NCBI RefSeq assembly: GCF_014842025.1
Contig: NZ_JACYUY010000003.1
Location: 274,051-338,050, forward strand
Direction: 5' to 3'
DNA from: Massilia sp. CFBP 13721
GTDB lineage: Bacteria; Pseudomonadota; Gammaproteobacteria; Burkholderiales; Burkholderiaceae_D
Length of the DNA stretch: 64,000 bases
Position numbers and translations under genes: made by a program. Under the pieces are notes generated by a model. It saw only the letters and a list, made by a program, of their open reading frames with translations. It had not been told where the DNA came from and did not search any database. Shown here piece by piece: positions 34,706-43,635 of this stretch (its first letter is position 1; every line of letters starts with the position of its first letter).

Positions 34706-35773
34706 TTACGCCAGCTCTTTGGCGCCATGTGCCTCGAGCGCGGCATGCTTCTTCTTGTACTGGATCGACGACCACAGCGAGGCGATGATGAACGCCACAC
34801 CCGTCAAGCCGGTGATCAGCTCAGGCACGTGGACGTGCATACTCGCCAGCATGATCACGGCCAGGATACCGATCGCATAGTGCGCGCCGTGTTCCAGGTA
34901 CACGAACTCGTCCAGCGTGCCTTTCTTGACCAGGAAGACCGTCATCGAACGCACGAACATCGCGCCGATCGCCAGGCCCAGCATGATGATCACGACGTCC
35001 GAGGTGATCGCGAAGGCGCCGATCACGCCGTCGAAGGAGAACGATGCATCGAGCACTTCGAGGTACAGGAAGCCGCCGATACCGCCGGTCTTGACCATGT
35101 CGCCGACGTTGCTGTTTTCATCCGACTCGCTCTTTTCCAGCAGGCTGCTGATCATGTCGACGCCGACGTAGACCAGGATGCCGTAGATACCGGCCACCAG
35201 CACGATCATGCGCTGGGCGTCGGCCACGAAGGTCGAGGCGAACAGCAGGGCCGCCAGCGACAGCATCACCGAGATCGAGGACACCTTGCCGAGCGAACCG
35301 AGCTTCTTCTCGAAGTTGCCCAGCCAGTGGGTTTCCTTTTCATCGTCGAGCAGGAAGTTCAGGAAGACCAGCATCAGGAACATGCCGCCAAAGGCCGCCA
35401 CTTCCGCATGGTGCGCCGTCAGATGGCCCGAGAACGCTTTCGGATCGTTCAGTGCCAGGTTCCAGACTTCGGTCATGCCGAGGTCGGCCGCAACTGCCAC
35501 GATCACGATCGGGAATACCAGGCGCATGCCGAACACGGCGATGATCATGCCCAGGCCCAGAAACAGCTTGAGCCAGAATTCGTTCCATCCCTTCAGGACC
35601 GAGGCGTTCACCACGGCATTGTCGAACGAGAGCGAGACTTCCATCACCGACAGGATGGTCGCGATACCGACTGCCGTCAGCGCGCCGGAAACGCCGCCAT
35701 GCTCGTAACCCCACCAGGCGGCCAGCGCCAGGCAGATGACGGTCACGATGAAAGACCCTCTGAAATGCTTCAT
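34706..35773 (-). CDS. TerC-related DUF475 membrane protein
   Basis: A 355-residue polytopic membrane protein with about 8-9 helices (for example FIVTVICLALAAWWGYEHG and VVIIMLGLAIGAMFV). It has the paired TerC-type motifs with acidic residues inside helices: EVSLSFDNAVVNASVL near residue 45 and EVLDASFSFDGVIGAFAI near 240. Such proteins accompany TerD in tellurite-resistance and metal-handling modules and are thought to move or sense metal ions (manganese in several TerC members). Same strand as the TerD genes, separated by repeats. Confidence 0.9.
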   Translation of the reverse strand: MKHFRGSFIVTVICLALAAWWGYEHGGVSGALTAVGIATILSVMEVSLSFDNAVVNASVLKGWNEFWLKLFLGLGMIIAVFGMRLVFPIVIVAVAADLGMTEVWNLALNDPKAFSGHLTAHHAEVAAFGGMFLMLVFLNFLLDDEKETHWLGNFEKKLGSLGKVSSISVMLSLAALLFASTFVADAQRMIVLVAGIYGILVYVGVDMISSLLEKSESDENSNVGDMVKTGGIGGFLYLEVLDASFSFDGVIGAFAITSDVVIIMLGLAIGAMFVRSMTVFLVKKGTLDEFVYLEHGAHYAIGILAVIMLASMHVHVPELITGLTGVAFIIASLWSSIQYKKKHAALEAHGAKELA

Positions 35774-35903
35774 GTTGATTTCCTTTCTTTATTGTTCATG
35801 TTGATGACCCCTCAATGAAAAATTGATAGGACGCAGTGTAATGCCATGCGGACCATTGAAAAAGCGAAGATAATCGAACCATTACTTCGAGAAAACGGAA
35901 CAG

Positions 35904-36812
35904 ATGAAAAACGCAGGGACGAATTTCCGCCATTTGTATTACTTCTGGGTCGTCGCCAAGGAGGGTAGCATTACCCGCGCGGCGGAACGACTCCATCTTG
36001 CCGTGCAAACCGTCAGCAGCCAGATCACCCTGCTCGAGCAGGCGCTCGGCAAATCGCTGTTCACCCAGCAGGGACGGCGCCTGGTGCTGAGCGAAGCGGG
36101 TCGCCTGGCCCTCACCTATGCCGACCAGATTTTTCTGCTGGGCGAGCAGATGCAGGACGCGCTCGACCAGACCTCGACCCTGCGCACCCGCCTGTCGGTC
36201 GGGATTTCCGATTCGCTGCCGAAGCTGACCGCCTACCGCCTGCTGGAAGCGACCACGCGCCTGGCCACGCCGGTGCGCCTGGTCTGTTCGGAAGACCAGT
36301 ACGAAGCGCTGCTGGCCGACCTCGCCTTGCATAAACTCGACGTCGTCCTGACCGACCGCGCCCTGCCCTCGGGCAGCACGCTGCGCGTGTTCAGCCACAT
36401 GCTGTTCGAAAGCGAGATGACGGTGGTGGGCACGGCCGACCTCGCCGCCACCTATGCCCAGGACTTCCCGCAGAGGCTGAATGGCGCGCCTTTCCTGCTG
36501 CCGACGCGGAATAATGCCTTGCGGGGCAAGATCGACGAGTGGTTCGAATTGCAGGGCGTGCATCCGGACGTGGTGGGCGAGTTCGAGGACAACGCGCTGT
36601 TGAATACCTTCGGCCGGCGCGGCCTGGGCCTGTACTTCGCGCCGGCGGCGCTGGCGGCCGACCTGGCCGAGCAGTTGCAGGCGGTGCTGGTGGGCCGCGT
36701 GCCCGAGGTGCGCGAGCAGTTTTATGCGATCTCGAACGAGCGCAAGATCGTGCATCCGGCGGTCGAGGCGATCCTGGCGTCAGTGCATCATGGAAAGTTG
36801 GGCGGGGCTTGA
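35904..36812 (+). CDS. nhaR: LysR-family transcriptional activator, NhaR-like
   Basis: A 302-residue regulator. The N-terminal helix-turn-helix reads FRHLYYFWVVAKEGSITRAAERLHLAVQTVSSQI, characteristic of NhaR rather than generic LysR proteins. An effector domain follows (SVGISDSLPKLTAYRLLE). NhaR activates sodium/proton antiporter and stress genes; no antiporter is adjacent here. It is divergent from the TerC-like gene (130-base gap), which it might control. The frame opens directly at MKNAGTNF. Confidence 0.88.
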   Translation: MKNAGTNFRHLYYFWVVAKEGSITRAAERLHLAVQTVSSQITLLEQALGKSLFTQQGRRLVLSEAGRLALTYADQIFLLGEQMQDALDQTSTLRTRLSVGISDSLPKLTAYRLLEATTRLATPVRLVCSEDQYEALLADLALHKLDVVLTDRALPSGSTLRVFSHMLFESEMTVVGTADLAATYAQDFPQRLNGAPFLLPTRNNALRGKIDEWFELQGVHPDVVGEFEDNALLNTFGRRGLGLYFAPAALAADLAEQLQAVLVGRVPEVREQFYAISNERKIVHPAVEAILASVHHGKLGGA

Positions 36813-36868
36813 GGCCGGCTAGCTTGTACAATGGCCGTCAGCTGTCTTTTTAGTAACTCACTTCTTAT

Positions 36869-38215
36869 ATGGAAAATATTTTATTTGTCGTTCTGGCCCT
36901 GTTCCTGGTTGCCCTGAACGGCTTCTTCGTGGCGGCCGAATTCGGGATCGTCACGTTGCGCAAGACCCGCGTGCGCGCCATCGCCAAGACCACCGGCTTG
37001 CGCGGGCGCATCCTGGCCAAGGTCCACGGCCAGCTCGACGAATACCTGTCGGCCTGCCAGCTCGGCATCACCCTGGCCTCACTGGGCCTGGGCTGGGTCG
37101 GCGAGCCGGCCTTTGCCAGCCTGCTCGAACCGCTGTTCGCCATGGCCGGCGTCACCTCCCCCGAGATCATCCACGGCGTCTCCTTCGTGGTCGCCTTCAG
37201 CGTCATCTCCTTCCTGCACATCGTGGTCGGCGAACTGGCGCCGAAATCGCTGGCGATCCGGATTCCCGAATCGGTCGCGCTGTGGACCGCCCTGCCCCTG
37301 TACGGCTTTTATTGGGCCATGTACCCGGCGATCTGGCTGCTCAACAAAAGTGCGAACGGCGTGCTGCGCGCCGCTGGCCTGGCCGGCAGCGGCAGCCACG
37401 ACACCCATTATTCGACCGACGAACTGAAACTTATCCTGCGCACCAACACCAGCACCGGCAAGGAAAAGTTCACCCACGACGAGCGCCACATCCTGGCGCA
37501 GTCGCTCGAGTTTTCGGAGATGGCCGTGTCCGACCTGATGCGTCCGATTAACGAGGTGATCGCGCTGCACGAAGACTTGCCGATCGAGGAAAACCTGGAT
37601 ACGGTGCGCCGCAACCGCTTTTCGCGCTACCCGTATTTCGACGAGGAAGGCGAGGAAGTGCTGGGCGTGATTCACCTGAAGGACCTGTTCTTCGCCCAGC
37701 AGGCCGGCAAGGACATCAGCGACCTGACGCAATTCCTGCGCCCGGTCGAGACGATTTCAGCACGCACGCCGGCGCAGGACATCTTCCGCCGCTTCCGCAC
37801 CGGCGCCCCGCACTTCGCGCTGATCGGCGAGAAGGGCAAGCGCCCGGTCGGTTTCATCACACTCGACAATTTGCTGGGCGCGATGGTAGGCGAGATCCGC
37901 GACGAATTCCGCATGAACGAAAACGACTGGCTGCCGCAGTCGGACGGCACCTATATCGGCAAGGCCTCGCTGCCGATCTACTCGCTCGAACGCCTGCTCG
38001 GGATCGACATCGACAACGAAGAGATGGGCCTGGACGACGTCGAATCGGTCGGCGGCCTGTTGATGGCGAAGCTGGGAGATATTCCGAAACAGGGGCAACG
38101 GATCGAATTCCCGAAATTCGACGTGGTAGTGAAAAAGACGAACGGGCCGCGTATCCTGCTGGTCAAGGTGTTTCCACGCCTGGAGCGGGGCGAAGGCGAC
38201 GACGACCACGGCTAA
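36869..38215 (+). CDS. CNNM/CBS-domain transporter, HlyC/CorC family
   Basis: A 448-residue inner-membrane protein. The N-terminal CNNM domain has four membrane segments, starting ILFVVLALFLVALNGFFVAAEF and including the family mark QLGITLASLGLGWVGEPAF and HIVVGELAPKSLAIR. It is followed by two CBS domains (VSDLMRPINEVIALHEDLPI; VIHLKDLFFA) and a C-terminal CorC_HlyC domain (GLDDVESVGGLLMAKLGDIPKQG). Probably exports magnesium or another divalent cation, by family. Confidence 0.93.
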   Translation: MENILFVVLALFLVALNGFFVAAEFGIVTLRKTRVRAIAKTTGLRGRILAKVHGQLDEYLSACQLGITLASLGLGWVGEPAFASLLEPLFAMAGVTSPEIIHGVSFVVAFSVISFLHIVVGELAPKSLAIRIPESVALWTALPLYGFYWAMYPAIWLLNKSANGVLRAAGLAGSGSHDTHYSTDELKLILRTNTSTGKEKFTHDERHILAQSLEFSEMAVSDLMRPINEVIALHEDLPIEENLDTVRRNRFSRYPYFDEEGEEVLGVIHLKDLFFAQQAGKDISDLTQFLRPVETISARTPAQDIFRRFRTGAPHFALIGEKGKRPVGFITLDNLLGAMVGEIRDEFRMNENDWLPQSDGTYIGKASLPIYSLERLLGIDIDNEEMGLDDVESVGGLLMAKLGDIPKQGQRIEFPKFDVVVKKTNGPRILLVKVFPRLERGEGDDDHG

Positions 38216-38304
38216 GTTCGCACGATTGGCCCCGGCGGTCCAGCTCAGCAGTTGCGTGGGTATAATGTTTCTTCGGAAACCTCTTCGTTCACACCGAGCC
38301 CTGC

Positions 38305-39108
38305 ATGCGCATCCGACCCCGTCACAACGTCAGCGTTTCCGGCAACGGCCCCGTCACTCTGGTGTTCGCCCACGGCTTCGGCTGCGACCAGACCGTGTGG
38401 CGCTTCATGGCGCCCGCTTTCGAAGACCGCTACCGCGTGGTCGCCTACGACCTGCTCGGCAGCGGCAAGTCCGAGCTGGCGGCCTATGACCGCGCGCGCT
38501 ACGTATCCTTGCACGCCCATGCCGACGACCTGCTCGCCATCGTCGACGACGTTGGCGACGGCCCGGTGGTCTACGTGGGTCATTCGGTGAGCGCCATGAT
38601 CGGCCTGCTGGCCGGGATCAGGGCACCGGAACGCTTCCGTGCCCAGGTCATGATCGCCCCTTCCCCATGCTATGTCGACGACGGCGACTACCGCGGCGGC
38701 TTCAGCAGCGGCGATGTCGACAAACTGGTGGCGGCGATGGAAGCGGACTACCTCGGCTGGTCGACCAGCATGGCCCCAGTAATCATGGGTGCACCGAACC
38801 GGCCGCACCTGGGCGTCGAACTGACGAACAACTTCTGCCGCAACGATCCCGCCATCGCCCGCCATTTCGGCCGCGTGACTTTCCGCGCCGACCACCGCGC
38901 CGACCTCGCACATGCCACCGTGCCGACCCTGATCCTGCAATGCAGCGACGACCTGATCGCCCCCGTCGACGTCGGCCGCTACCTGCAGCGCCACCTGGCC
39001 GGCAGCGTGCTGCGCGAAGTGCGCAACGTCGGCCATTGTCCGCACATGAGCGCGCCTGCCGAGTGCGTGCGCCTGATGCAAGAATTTCTCGACGGCCTGG
39101 ATCTGTAG
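38305..39108 (+). CDS. Alpha/beta hydrolase, RsbQ-like
   Basis: A 267-residue hydrolase of the RsbQ/KAI2 group. VFAHGFGCDQTVWRFMAP gives the oxyanion region, nucleophile serine in YVGHSVSAMIG, aspartate in CSDDLIAPVDVG and histidine in NVGHCPHMSAP. MRIRPRHNVSVSGNG at the start fits the family. In Bacillus RsbQ works with a PAS phosphatase; here no such partner is adjacent. Its TAG stop codon (39106-39108) is part of a palindromic repeat that begins at the very end of the gene. Confidence 0.9.
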   Translation: MRIRPRHNVSVSGNGPVTLVFAHGFGCDQTVWRFMAPAFEDRYRVVAYDLLGSGKSELAAYDRARYVSLHAHADDLLAIVDDVGDGPVVYVGHSVSAMIGLLAGIRAPERFRAQVMIAPSPCYVDDGDYRGGFSSGDVDKLVAAMEADYLGWSTSMAPVIMGAPNRPHLGVELTNNFCRNDPAIARHFGRVTFRADHRADLAHATVPTLILQCSDDLIAPVDVGRYLQRHLAGSVLREVRNVGHCPHMSAPAECVRLMQEFLDGLDL

Positions 39109-39250
39109 GGTGGAGTCCTGACTCCACGCGGTGCGGCATCTCTGCAACCGAGACACAATACTCGGTCTGCGGCCGTCGCGATGACAACGCTTTCGCCTTA
39201 ATTCGGATGGTGTACCCGCGTGGAGTCAGGACTCCACCCTACGTTACGCC
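39104..39250. repeat. Inverted pair of GTAGGGTGG palindromic repeats
   Basis: TGTAGGGTGGAGTC-CT-GACTCCACGCGG (39104-39131) and, opposite, CGCGTGGAGTC-AG-GACTCCACCCTACG (39217-39243). Each is a perfect hairpin and the two are nearly identical when inverted, so they may act as terminators for the convergent genes on either side. The first supplies the stop codon of the hydrolase gene. Confidence 0.88.
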
Positions 39251-39261
39251 ACTGTCTCGAC

Positions 39262-40338
39262 TTATCCTTGCGACGTATCCGTTTTCTGCACGACGATCGG
39301 ATCGCGCGTCCCGGTCCATTCGCTCATCAACGAATACCCCACCGCCAGCAGCACCGGTCCGATGAACATCCCCACCACGCCGAAGGCGATCACCCCGCCC
39401 AGCACGCCGAGCAGCGTCAGCAGGAACGGCAGACTGGTGCCGCGGCTGATCAGCATCGGGCGCACGACGTTGTCGACGCCGCTGATCAGGAGCGTGCCCC
39501 AGATCACCATGAAGATGCCCCAGCCGGTGCTGCCCTGGCCGAACAGCCAGATCGCCGCCCCGCCCCATATCAGCGGCGGCCCGAAGGGCACCAGCGAAGT
39601 GACGAATACCAGCACCGACAGCAGCGGCACCGCCGGCACCCCGGCCATGTAGAAACCGATCGCCGCCACCAGCGCCTGGGCCAGGGCCGTGCCGAGCAGG
39701 CCGTACATGACGCCGCGCGTGGTCTGGCTGATGATGTCGGTGACCGACTGGGCGCCCTCGCCCATCACCTTGTTCATCATGCTCGAGGTGACGGCGATCA
39801 GCGAATGGCCGTCGCGGTAGACAAAGAAGCTGACAAAGGCGGCCAAACTCATCTGGACGACGCCGGTGCCGAGCATCAGCCCGCCCGCCATCAGCGTATG
39901 CCGCGCCGGCTCGACCATGCGCCGCGCCAGCGACAGCATCTGCTCGCGGCTGGCGACCAGCTGGCGCAGGTAGCTGTCGAAGGTCTCGCCGACGAAAGGC
40001 AGGTCGCGGATCCAGCCCGGCGGCAGCAGTTCGCCATGTTCGAGCGCGTAGCGCATCTGGCCGAAGGTGGAGGCGACGTCGTCGGCCAGGTTGTAGGCGA
40101 CGGTGGCGAGCGGGATGATCACCAGCAGGGTCAAGGAGAGCGTCATCGTCAGCGCCGCCAGCGTGCGCCGCCCGCGCATGGCGCCGAGCAGGCGCAGGTA
40201 CAGGGGCCAGGAAGAGATGACGACGGCGACCGCGAACAGGATCGCCGGCAGGAAGGGTTTGAGGACGAACAGGCAGCCCAGCGTCAGCAGGACGACCGTG
40301 GCGATGCGGGTGTAGTTGCGGCCGGCGCGTGGTTCCAT
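39262..40338 (-). CDS. AI-2E family transporter (PerM/YdiK type)
   Basis: A 358-residue membrane protein with about 7-8 helices: VVLLTLGCLFVLKPFLPAIL at the start, a soluble middle, and the conserved C-terminal block PLLSVLVFVTSLVPFGPPLIW, VDNVVRPMLISRGTSLP and LGGVIAFGVVGMFIGPVLLAVG. Members include quorum-signal exporters and sodium/proton antiporters; the substrate is unknown here. Confidence 0.9.
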   Translation of the reverse strand: MEPRAGRNYTRIATVVLLTLGCLFVLKPFLPAILFAVAVVISSWPLYLRLLGAMRGRRTLAALTMTLSLTLLVIIPLATVAYNLADDVASTFGQMRYALEHGELLPPGWIRDLPFVGETFDSYLRQLVASREQMLSLARRMVEPARHTLMAGGLMLGTGVVQMSLAAFVSFFVYRDGHSLIAVTSSMMNKVMGEGAQSVTDIISQTTRGVMYGLLGTALAQALVAAIGFYMAGVPAVPLLSVLVFVTSLVPFGPPLIWGGAAIWLFGQGSTGWGIFMVIWGTLLISGVDNVVRPMLISRGTSLPFLLTLLGVLGGVIAFGVVGMFIGPVLLAVGYSLMSEWTGTRDPIVVQKTDTSQG

Positions 40339-40388
40339 GCGGTCTATGATGATTGGTATTTACATCATCATAACAGCAGGCGCAATCG

Positions 40389-40976
40389 TCACATGAGTTG
40401 GCGCAGGTCGTGCACGATTGGCGCCGGACCCTGCCCATGGCGCAGGAACAGGCGCACGCGCCCATCCTTGTCGAACACATAGCTGCCGGCCGTGTGATCC
40501 ACCGTGTAGCTGCCCGGCGCCGATCCCGGCACCTTGGCCACGAACACCTTGAATTCCTTGGCCGTTTGCGCCGTCTGTTCGGGCGTGCCGCGCAGGCCGA
40601 GGAAGCGTTTGTCGAAGGCGGGCACGTAGGACGCCAGCACTTCCTGGGTATCGCGTTCCGGGTCGAGCGTGACGAACAGCACCTGCACGTCGTCGCTAGA
40701 GGGTCCGAGTTCCTTCATCACCGCGGACATCTCGGCCATCGTCGTCGGACACACGTCCGGGCACTGGGTATAGCCGAAGAACAGCACGACGAGCTTACCG
40801 CGAAAGTCGGCCAGGGTGCGCGCCTTGCCGGTATGGTCGGTCAGCGAAAAGCCTTTCGCGTAATCGAGGCCGGTCAGGTCGGTGTTCTGGAAGGCGGCGG
40901 GCTTGGAGGACAGCTTGTCGCAGCCCGCGCCCAATAATGCCAGCGCGAGCATGCCCACGGTGATCAGTCGTTTCAT
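40389..40976 (-). CDS. SCO1/SenC copper chaperone for cytochrome oxidase
   Basis: A 195-residue lipoprotein-like, membrane-anchored thioredoxin-fold protein. Signal with lipobox LLGAGC (cysteine at about 19). The copper site CPDVCP is in FFGYTQCPDVCPTTMAEM, and the third ligand histidine is in YTVDHTAGSYVFD. Delivers copper to the CuA centre of subunit II. Starts 9 bases after ctaB, at the end of the oxidase assembly block. Confidence 0.93.
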   Translation of the reverse strand: MKRLITVGMLALALLGAGCDKLSSKPAAFQNTDLTGLDYAKGFSLTDHTGKARTLADFRGKLVVLFFGYTQCPDVCPTTMAEMSAVMKELGPSSDDVQVLFVTLDPERDTQEVLASYVPAFDKRFLGLRGTPEQTAQTAKEFKVFVAKVPGSAPGSYTVDHTAGSYVFDKDGRVRLFLRHGQGPAPIVHDLRQLM

Positions 40977-40985
40977 GTCGGCCCC

Positions 40986-41876
40986 TTAAAACTTGAAATA
41001 ATGGTCGACCAGCAGCGCCGCGAACAGCAGCGACAGGTACAGGATCGAATAGGCGAACGCCTTGCGCGCATTGCCGTCGCTGTAGTGCTTGTGCACGCGC
41101 CAGGCATGGCGCAGGAACAGGATGTTCAGGACGATCGCCGCCGCCAGGTAGATCAGGCCGCTCATGCGCACCGCGAACGGCAGCATGGTGGTGGCGAACA
41201 GCGCCAGCGAATACAGCCAGACCTGCTGGCCGGTATAGGCCATGCCGTGGGTGATCGGCAGCATCGGCAGGCCCGAGCGCGCGTAGTCGTCGCGCCGGTA
41301 CATGGCCAGCGCCCAGAAATGCGGCGGGGTCCAGACGAAAATGATCAATACCAGCAGCCAGGCTTCCATCGGCACGTCGTTGGCCACCGCCGCCCAGCCC
41401 AGCGCCGGCGGCATCGCGCCCGACAGGCCGCCGATGACGATGTTCTGCGGCGTCGCCGGCTTCAGGTAGATGGTGTAGACGACCGCGTAGCCGACGAAGG
41501 TGACAAAGGTCAGCCACATCGTCAGCGGATTGACCAGCGTGTACAGCACCAGCATGCCGAGGCCGCCGATGATGGCCGAGAACGTCAGCGTCTGGTTGCG
41601 CGTCAGCTCGCCGCGCGCGGTGGCGCGGCGGGCGGTGCGCGCCATGCGCGCGTCGATCTCGGCTTCGATCAGGCAGTTGACGGCAAAGGCGGCGCCGGCC
41701 AGCAGCCAGATGCCGATCGTACCGGCAATCAGCACGCGCCAGCCGGGAAAGCCGTCCGTGGCGAGGAACATGCCGATGATGGCGCAGAAGACCGCGAGCT
41801 GGGTCACCCGGGGCTTGGTCAGCGTCCAGTATTGGGAGAGTCGGCTGGTCGGTTGGAGTGCGGTCTGGGTGGTCAT
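40986..41876 (-). CDS. ctaB: Protoheme IX farnesyltransferase (heme O synthase)
   Basis: A 296-residue UbiA-family prenyltransferase making heme O from protoheme. The two aspartate-rich loops are [18 protein letters not shown] (near residue 75) and [15 protein letters not shown] (near 200); many membrane helices. Its start overlaps the heme A synthase stop, so the two consecutive steps of heme A synthesis are co-translated. Confidence 0.96.
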   Translation of the reverse strand: MTTQTALQPTSRLSQYWTLTKPRVTQLAVFCAIIGMFLATDGFPGWRVLIAGTIGIWLLAGAAFAVNCLIEAEIDARMARTARRATARGELTRNQTLTFSAIIGGLGMLVLYTLVNPLTMWLTFVTFVGYAVVYTIYLKPATPQNIVIGGLSGAMPPALGWAAVANDVPMEAWLLVLIIFVWTPPHFWALAMYRRDDYARSGLPMLPITHGMAYTGQQVWLYSLALFATTMLPFAVRMSGLIYLAAAIVLNILFLRHAWRVHKHYSDGNARKAFAYSILYLSLLFAALLVDHYFKF

Positions 41877-43027
41877 CGATACGAATTCGCGGGAGCATGG
41901 GCTTGCGCGGGGGTGCGCTGCGACACGTCGAGCAGGTGCTTGACCTTGTAGTTTAACATGGTCACCAGCAGGACGAGGAGCGCCGCTCCTGCGTTATGCA
42001 ACACGGCAATCGCCAGCGGGAAGTCGAAATAGACCGTCGCCACGCCCGTGAACAGCTGTGCCAGCAGTACCGCGGCGATCAGGATACCCGTCCTGCGCAG
42101 CGCCGGCTGGCGCGCGGCGCGCCAGGCCGCCAGCCCAAGGACCAGCGTGACGACGAGCGCGAAGTTGCGGTGGACCCAGTGGATCGCCACCAGCGCCGAG
42201 AATTGCAGGTAATGGCCGGCCGCCGTCTTGCCCAGTTCGCGCCACAAGGTAAAGCCGTGTTCGAAGTCCATCTCGGGCACGAACCGGCCGTCGCACAGCG
42301 GGAATTCGTCGCAGGCCATGGTCGCGTAGTTGGTGCTTACCCACCCGCCGAGCGCGATCTGCACGACCAGTACCAGCGCAGCGACCAGCGCCAGCGTGCG
42401 CAGGGCGCGTACGCCATTCAGGTCGCGGCTCGGCGCCGGCGGCGCCAGCAGGAAGTCTTCGCGCCCGCCCAGCCAGACCAGCATCGCCAGCAGCCCCATA
42501 CCCAGCAACAGGTGGATGGTGACGATCGCCGGTTGCAGTTTCAGTGTCACGGTCCAGGCGCCGAATGCGCCCTGCACGCAGACGAACAGGAACAGCGCCA
42601 CCGGCAGCGCCGGCGCGAACGCCTGCTGATGGGTCTTCCTCCATTGGCGGATCGACTGGAACATCAGCGCCATGATCAGCACGCCAATGCCCATCGCCAG
42701 GTAGCGGTGGATCATCTCGATCCAGGCTTTGACTTTCGTAACCGGCCCGGTCGGCATCAGCGCTTCGGCCGCGGCGATCTGCTCGTGCGCGATGAAGGGA
42801 TTGGCCGCGCCATAGCAGCCCGGCCAGTCGGGGCAGCCCAGGCCCGAATCGGTGAGCCGGGTAAAGCCGCCGAACACGATCAGGTCGAAGGTGAGGAAGG
42901 CCATTACCCAGACCAGCTTGCGGTACTTGTTGGCGTCGGACGACAGCCAGACCATGGTCAATGGAATACTGGCGACAAACAGGCCCATCAGGCCGAGTTG
43001 GAACAGGGTCGATGCAGACATGTTCAT
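41873..43027 (-). CDS. ctaA: Heme A synthase
   Basis: A 384-residue COX15/CtaA membrane enzyme oxidising heme O to heme A. Eight helices; heme-ligand histidines are in [29 protein letters not shown] and [10 protein letters not shown]. The N-terminal acidic/cysteine loop [21 protein letters not shown] motif is present ([17 protein letters not shown]). Overlaps both neighbours by 4 bases. Confidence 0.96.
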   Translation of the reverse strand: MNMSASTLFQLGLMGLFVASIPLTMVWLSSDANKYRKLVWVMAFLTFDLIVFGGFTRLTDSGLGCPDWPGCYGAANPFIAHEQIAAAEALMPTGPVTKVKAWIEMIHRYLAMGIGVLIMALMFQSIRQWRKTHQQAFAPALPVALFLFVCVQGAFGAWTVTLKLQPAIVTIHLLLGMGLLAMLVWLGGREDFLLAPPAPSRDLNGVRALRTLALVAALVLVVQIALGGWVSTNYATMACDEFPLCDGRFVPEMDFEHGFTLWRELGKTAAGHYLQFSALVAIHWVHRNFALVVTLVLGLAAWRAARQPALRRTGILIAAVLLAQLFTGVATVYFDFPLAIAVLHNAGAALLVLLVTMLNYKVKHLLDVSQRTPAQAHAPANSYR

Positions 43028-43635
43028 CCGATCGCCGACGCTTTCAGCAGCTTGGCCAGGTCTTTATGGACCTTGCGCGGGTCCGGGTCTTTCGGGAAGC
43101 GCATCATGAGGTTGCTGCGCGGGTCGATCAGGAAGATGTGGTCGTCGAGTTTGGTTCCGATCTCGACCGGCAGCCAGTGCGACAGCTGCGCGCGCGGCAC
43201 GCGCAGCATGTGCATGTCGTCGTACTGGCGGATCAGCATGGTGTCGATCGGTTCGTTGTCGGTGATCAGCCAGACGCGCTCGACGCGCTCCATGTTCTTG
43301 CCCTGCATCGTGCGCAGCTGGCGCATCGCGAACAGCTGCTTGGCGCAGGCTTCGTTGCAGGCGCCGCCGCCGACCTTCACCATGATCCACTTGCCGGCAT
43401 AGTTTTCCAGCGTTTCCGAGCGGCCGTCGAGCGTGGTGCTGGTCAGCTTCGGCATCGGATGCGCCTGCTGGTCGATGAAGGCGCCGTAGTTCGTGCGCCC
43501 TTCCGGCTTGATGATGTAATAGGTCACGTACGAGGCGATGATCGGCGCGGCGCACACCAAGAGCAGCACGATCAGTTTCAGGCGCCCGTGCAGGCGGGCC
43601 TTGCGTGCTCCTTCAGACAGCTTGTTTTCTTCCAC
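43024..43635 (-). CDS. Membrane-anchored thioredoxin-like cytochrome oxidase accessory protein
   Basis: About 203 residues. No ATG fits; I choose GTG at 43635, with AGGA 8 bases upstream, giving VEENKLSEGARKARLHGRL and one membrane helix (LIVLLLVCAAPIIASYVTYYI). The rest has a SCO-like thioredoxin fold outline: GGGACNEACAKQLFAMRQ carries a C-x3-C pair, and DDHIFLIDPRSNLMMRFP fits the C-terminal strands. The start lies inside the end of surf1 (23-base overlap). Orthologues sit between surf1 and ctaA in betaproteobacteria; a role in copper or thiol delivery is inferred. Confidence 0.82.
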   Translation of the reverse strand: MEENKLSEGARKARLHGRLKLIVLLLVCAAPIIASYVTYYIIKPEGRTNYGAFIDQQAHPMPKLTSTTLDGRSETLENYAGKWIMVKVGGGACNEACAKQLFAMRQLRTMQGKNMERVERVWLITDNEPIDTMLIRQYDDMHMLRVPRAQLSHWLPVEIGTKLDDHIFLIDPRSNLMMRFPKDPDPRKVHKDLAKLLKASAIG

